Shown here piece after piece: positions 41,140 through 44,399 of a stretch of DNA of 44,399 bases. Position numbers and translations under genes: made by a program. Each line of letters starts with the position of its first letter. Within the stretch, counting starts at the first letter, position 1. Below the pieces are notes generated by a model. That model saw nothing but the letters and a program-made list of their open reading frames with translations, was not told the origin of the DNA and did not search any database. This stretch comes from Lactarius indigo (taxonomy: Eukaryota; Basidiomycota; Agaricomycetes; Russulales; Russulaceae), in NCBI GenBank assembly GCA_025766275.1, contig JAFKAC010000254.1, positions 1-44,399 of the forward strand, written 5' to 3'.

Positions 41140-42720
41140 TTGCGTTGCGATATTTTTCTTGGATGCTGCATGTTCTATGGACTATGAACAATCCATGTAT
41201 TTTTTGCTGATAGATTCGATATGTACATTTGCCTACATTTGCCTACTATAGATTTTTTTATGAGAATGATACGCGCGGTACAATCCCACACAAATTGAAT
41301 TATGCAAGGGATGCCATACCGTGGGCGAAAGAAGTTCCACAGAAAATTCAGGGTGATGTCTTGGTATAGCAGGCTTCCTTTCGTTTCCCTGATATCGTCA
41401 ATGCCGGCATTTCACCCAACGTGAGCAAACTGCAACAAAGACGCACATTCCTTGATGCGTGTGATATGCCATTATATCATATCCGGAGATAAAGTAGATC
41501 AGGATCGACTACACTATCTATGATAGTGCCTTCAAAGCGAGCAAGGTGGGAAGATAAACACATTAACGTATTTCCCCGACGGGGACGATGGCTTCATTAT
41601 CGTTAGTTTACACACATTTGTATTATCTACTACAATGGTCCCAAGTTTTCACTCTATCAATCGTTGTTGTGTCAGCGCAATGATGTCCGGTGTCATCCAG
41701 CTTACTTCCATTTCTCGCCATAAGGGATGATAAATGATAGTTCTTGGGTCAGCGTAGCACGCGGTGGATTACTCAATGGAGGTAGCCCGCCTAAGCCATT
41801 AAAATGAAAAGCATGATGCATCATCCTGGATGCAATGATCAGACATAACTCCATGGATTTGCGCCGTGTCCGGGGTCCCTTAATTTTTAAACCGGCACTG
41901 ATGGAATTTCACTCAAGGCCTGTGAACACTACGTCTTGCGATGACGATATCCATGAGACCGAACGTGCGTGTGACTTGTGGGTTAGGGCATCCATGCATG
42001 TGCTTCAGGGTCCTTGCTTGGCATGGAACTACTGAGCGATCGCAATAGTTGTGTGCGAGCGCATCACCCACAGGCCAGGCAGCGCTAGAATAACTCGGAA
42101 CTCGAGTGTCCCACAGCACTGTAATAATTACCTGAGCTGCATCACAGTAAAAGCTCTTACGTATCAATGGTGAACTTGTGGCTGGCTTAAGTTAGCGCCC
42201 AATTACAATTGTTGCGGTTTGTGGGCCGAGAACCGCACCAGTTCATGTACTCGGGCGTGGCACTATGGTGGCGCTATCCTGACGATGTTATCTCCCACTA
42301 CGTCTTTGGCCAGCATGTTTTGCCTTCGACTCTGCGACAGTTGTCAAAGATGCTTCCTTGACGCAGGACAGACTAACTTATTGCTCGGGTTATGGGTGGG
42401 GAGTGGTCACGTGTCAATACGCATTTACCGGTCGTCTGATCCGATCTGTGGCGGCGGCGAGCGGCGGACTACGAAACGAGGTCTTCCTTTGCGAGTTGCG
42501 CGGTTGTCAACGCGTCGCACAATGATCGCGCAACCTCCACAATCGCAGAGCGAGCTTTTGTCTTTGAGAATTATTAGTGGATCATTGACACTGCGGCTGC
42601 CACACACTAGGGCATGGTATTTAAGACCAGAAATGCTAGGGTCCTCGTTCCTGTCCCCGTTCCCATAATCTTGTTCCCCAAGCCACCCCTAAACAATCAG
42701 CATCAATCGAATCGTAAGCC
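41140..42720. other. Intergenic region between the two SET genes
   Basis: About 1.6 kb without a recognised exon. The 5' part is AT-rich (3' flank of the first SET gene, with a duplicated ATTTGCCTAC near 41227-41247). The 3' part has TATTTAAG near 42619, a possible TATA-like element about 100 bases before the second SET gene's start, and pyrimidine-rich sequence after it. Confidence 0.45.
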
Positions 42721-44082
42721 ATGGCCTTGGCAAGCTGTGACCAAGATCACCAGCTCCCAACTATTGTCGAAAAACTGCTTGCGGCGGGAAGACCCTGTTT
42801 TCCCGTTTTCGAGGAGCGGCGGCTCGCTGGCGTGCCACCACCTGAGATGGGCTCAGCTCCGGATACCCTGGCTATCCCCGATGACCCCGAAGACATCTCA
42901 ACGATAGAGCTTCTTCCAGAAGGTGCTGCCGCAATGTGGTTGACGACGCATATTCGAAGCGCGGAGGATATCGTCTTGGCGCGAATCCCTGCATGGGCTG
43001 GCGACGGCGCGACTTCCTGTATCTTCCCGCGGCAAGTCAAACACAGCTGGCCGGAAACCGAATACAAACCGATCAATAGAAGTGAGGCCAGTTGCCTTCG
43101 CATTACGGACGTCCGTGGAAAGGGTAAAGGTTGTGTGGCGGCACGCGCAGTTCCTCGTGGCGAGCTGGTGGCGCGAGAGCGCGCTCTCCTCATGATGCCA
43201 CGCACTTTTGTGACCCCTCAGCATGCTGCGAGCACCGTGGCGGGTGCAATGACACCAAAGCAACGCGCGGCATTCTTTGCGCTGTACAATTGCAAGTCAG
43301 CAGACCTAGGCGAAGCACTAGGTATCATGCGCACCAACTCGTTCTTGGTCCCAGGTATGCCAGGCCACAACGTCCTTTACTCGGCAGTTTTCGAGACGTT
43401 TTCTCGGATCAATCACAGGTGCGGCCATTTCCCTCTCTGTGCGGTGCCAAGGTGATAATGAGCAAACTGCCTGCTAGCTGTTGCCCCAACGCGATGTTCA
43501 GATGGGATAAAGACACCTTTTCTGGCGAGATCCGAGCGATGAGACCCATTTCGGAAGGCGAAAGAGGTCACAATTTCTTACTTTCAGGAAATCTTGGAGC
43601 CTGCGGCGGTAACGCACGAGCGTCAAAAATTCCTTTGGACGGGTACAGCTTCAAATGCACGTGTTCGATCTGTGCGCGATCTTCGAAGGCTCGTGCCCGC
43701 AGCGACGAGGATAGGCCGATCATCACCATGTCCGTGACCGATATCGCGCGCGTACTATCGGGAAATGGTGTACGACTGGATAACTCGTGGAGGAAATGAC
43801 CATGCACGCTTGCTGAATTATTTGCACACCATAGAGGCTGCTCTTGACCGAGAGATGATATTCTATCCGACACATTGGATCTATCTGGCGCGAGCGGTCG
43901 TGATGGTTCGTTGTGCGTTGCGGGAAGCGAAAGCGGCGCGCAAGTGGGCTCAGCGCGCTGCTCAGCATTCACGCGCTTTGACTGGGTCGGATAGCGGATG
44001 GGATGCAATTGCCAGAGAACCGGAGAAGTGCGGGTGGTGGGGGACGTGGAACAAGCCGCGACTTCGGGGAATTTGGGTTTGA
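42721..44082 (+). pseudogene. SET-domain protein paralogue with frame disruptions
   Basis: Exon 1 (42721-43418) and exon 2 (from 43478) match the neighbouring SET gene in structure and splice phase. Conserved parts read LRITDVRGKGKGCVAARAVP, RGELVARERALLMMP, the INHSCCPNAMFRW motif across the junction, and the post-SET cluster CTCSICARS. Three frame problems are visible. One extra A near 43561 shifts the GEEVTISY segment, removing the conserved Tyr motif. One missing base near 43638 restores the frame before YSFKCTC. A third shift near 43760-43770 separates the SET part from the C-terminal helical region (VYDWITRGGNDHARLLNYLH ... GSDSGWDAIAREPEKCGWWG), which ends at 44082. Transcripts could still give a truncated protein ending at 43799. 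Confidence 0.75.
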
Positions 44083-44399
44083 CTTGGACGCTCCATTGAT
44101 GCGTTATCTGCTTGGGGAAATAATTAGAAGAACCATTGCTAGCGGTATGAAAATTTAAAGGGTAGAACTTACCATGTAGCGATAGTGTATGACTTCATGT
44201 GCCAATACGATCGGTAGCGTTGTCGGCTTCTACGGTCTGTCAATTCCTGGTCAAACCCCGAGGGATGTCGCAATAGATAAAGAGGGGAGGGGGGGGAAGT
44301 GCAAGTCGGCCTACTGCTCTTACTGCTCGAGTGCTGGGTATTTGCAGAGCAGGCAGGTGTCTTCTGCAGGAGAGGGGGGATCAAGGGTAACCATGGCGT
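44083..44399. other. Window end, 3' flank of the second SET gene
   Basis: No exon recognised. A purine-rich stretch (AGAGGGGAGGGGGGGGAAG) lies near 44281. A minus-strand frame (44384-44169) has no domain. Confidence 0.4.

Overview
This window is nuclear DNA of a basidiomycete fungus, most likely an Agaricomycete. Genes are split by many short introns (about 50-100 nt, GT-AG with a few GC-AG). The protein set is fungal (COA1, RPN6, RPN7, VPS11, ATP18, SKN7). One gene carries a kinase-like domain and a DUF6532-type domain that I associate with mushroom-forming fungi. I rebuilt exon structures by hand from splice signals, reading phase and family conservation; no alignment was run.

Layout. 1-1603: the 3' end of an Lsm14/Scd6-type mRNA-decapping/translation regulator (+) faces COA1, a cytochrome-oxidase assembly factor (-). 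About 3.2-14.2 kb: an array of five near-complete copies plus one truncated copy of an uncharacterised gene family. The copies are embedded in repeated modules. Four copies share an upstream 'A' module, which contains a conserved roughly 50-bp hairpin and a conserved proximal block. Two share a different 'B' module. About 14.2-19.7 kb: gene-poor DNA with a dispersed repeat (also at 8.1 kb), an orphan ORF, a long G-run and a broken piece of RPN6.

19.7-27.2 kb is a compact housekeeping block. RPN6 (-) and RPN7 (+), two subunits of the 19S proteasome lid, are head-to-head with 121 bp between start codons. RPN7 converges on VPS11 (-), a vacuolar-sorting scaffold, and VPS11 is divergent from the tiny ATP18 (+), ATP synthase subunit j. 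After a 2.2-kb gap comes SKN7 (29.4-32.5 kb, +), a heat-shock-factor-type DNA-binding protein with a response-regulator receiver domain.

33.4-44.4 kb: a probable Ty1/copia relic; a minus-strand gene predicted to fuse a complete protein-kinase domain to a DUF6532-like domain; an unrecognised minus-strand gene; then two related SET-domain genes (+). The first SET gene is intact. The second has at least three frame disruptions and looks like a decaying paralogue.

The most unusual features are the repeated orphan-gene array with its two promoter modules, the kinase-DUF6532 fusion, and the pair of proteasome-lid genes sharing one short promoter with a relic of RPN6 nearby.
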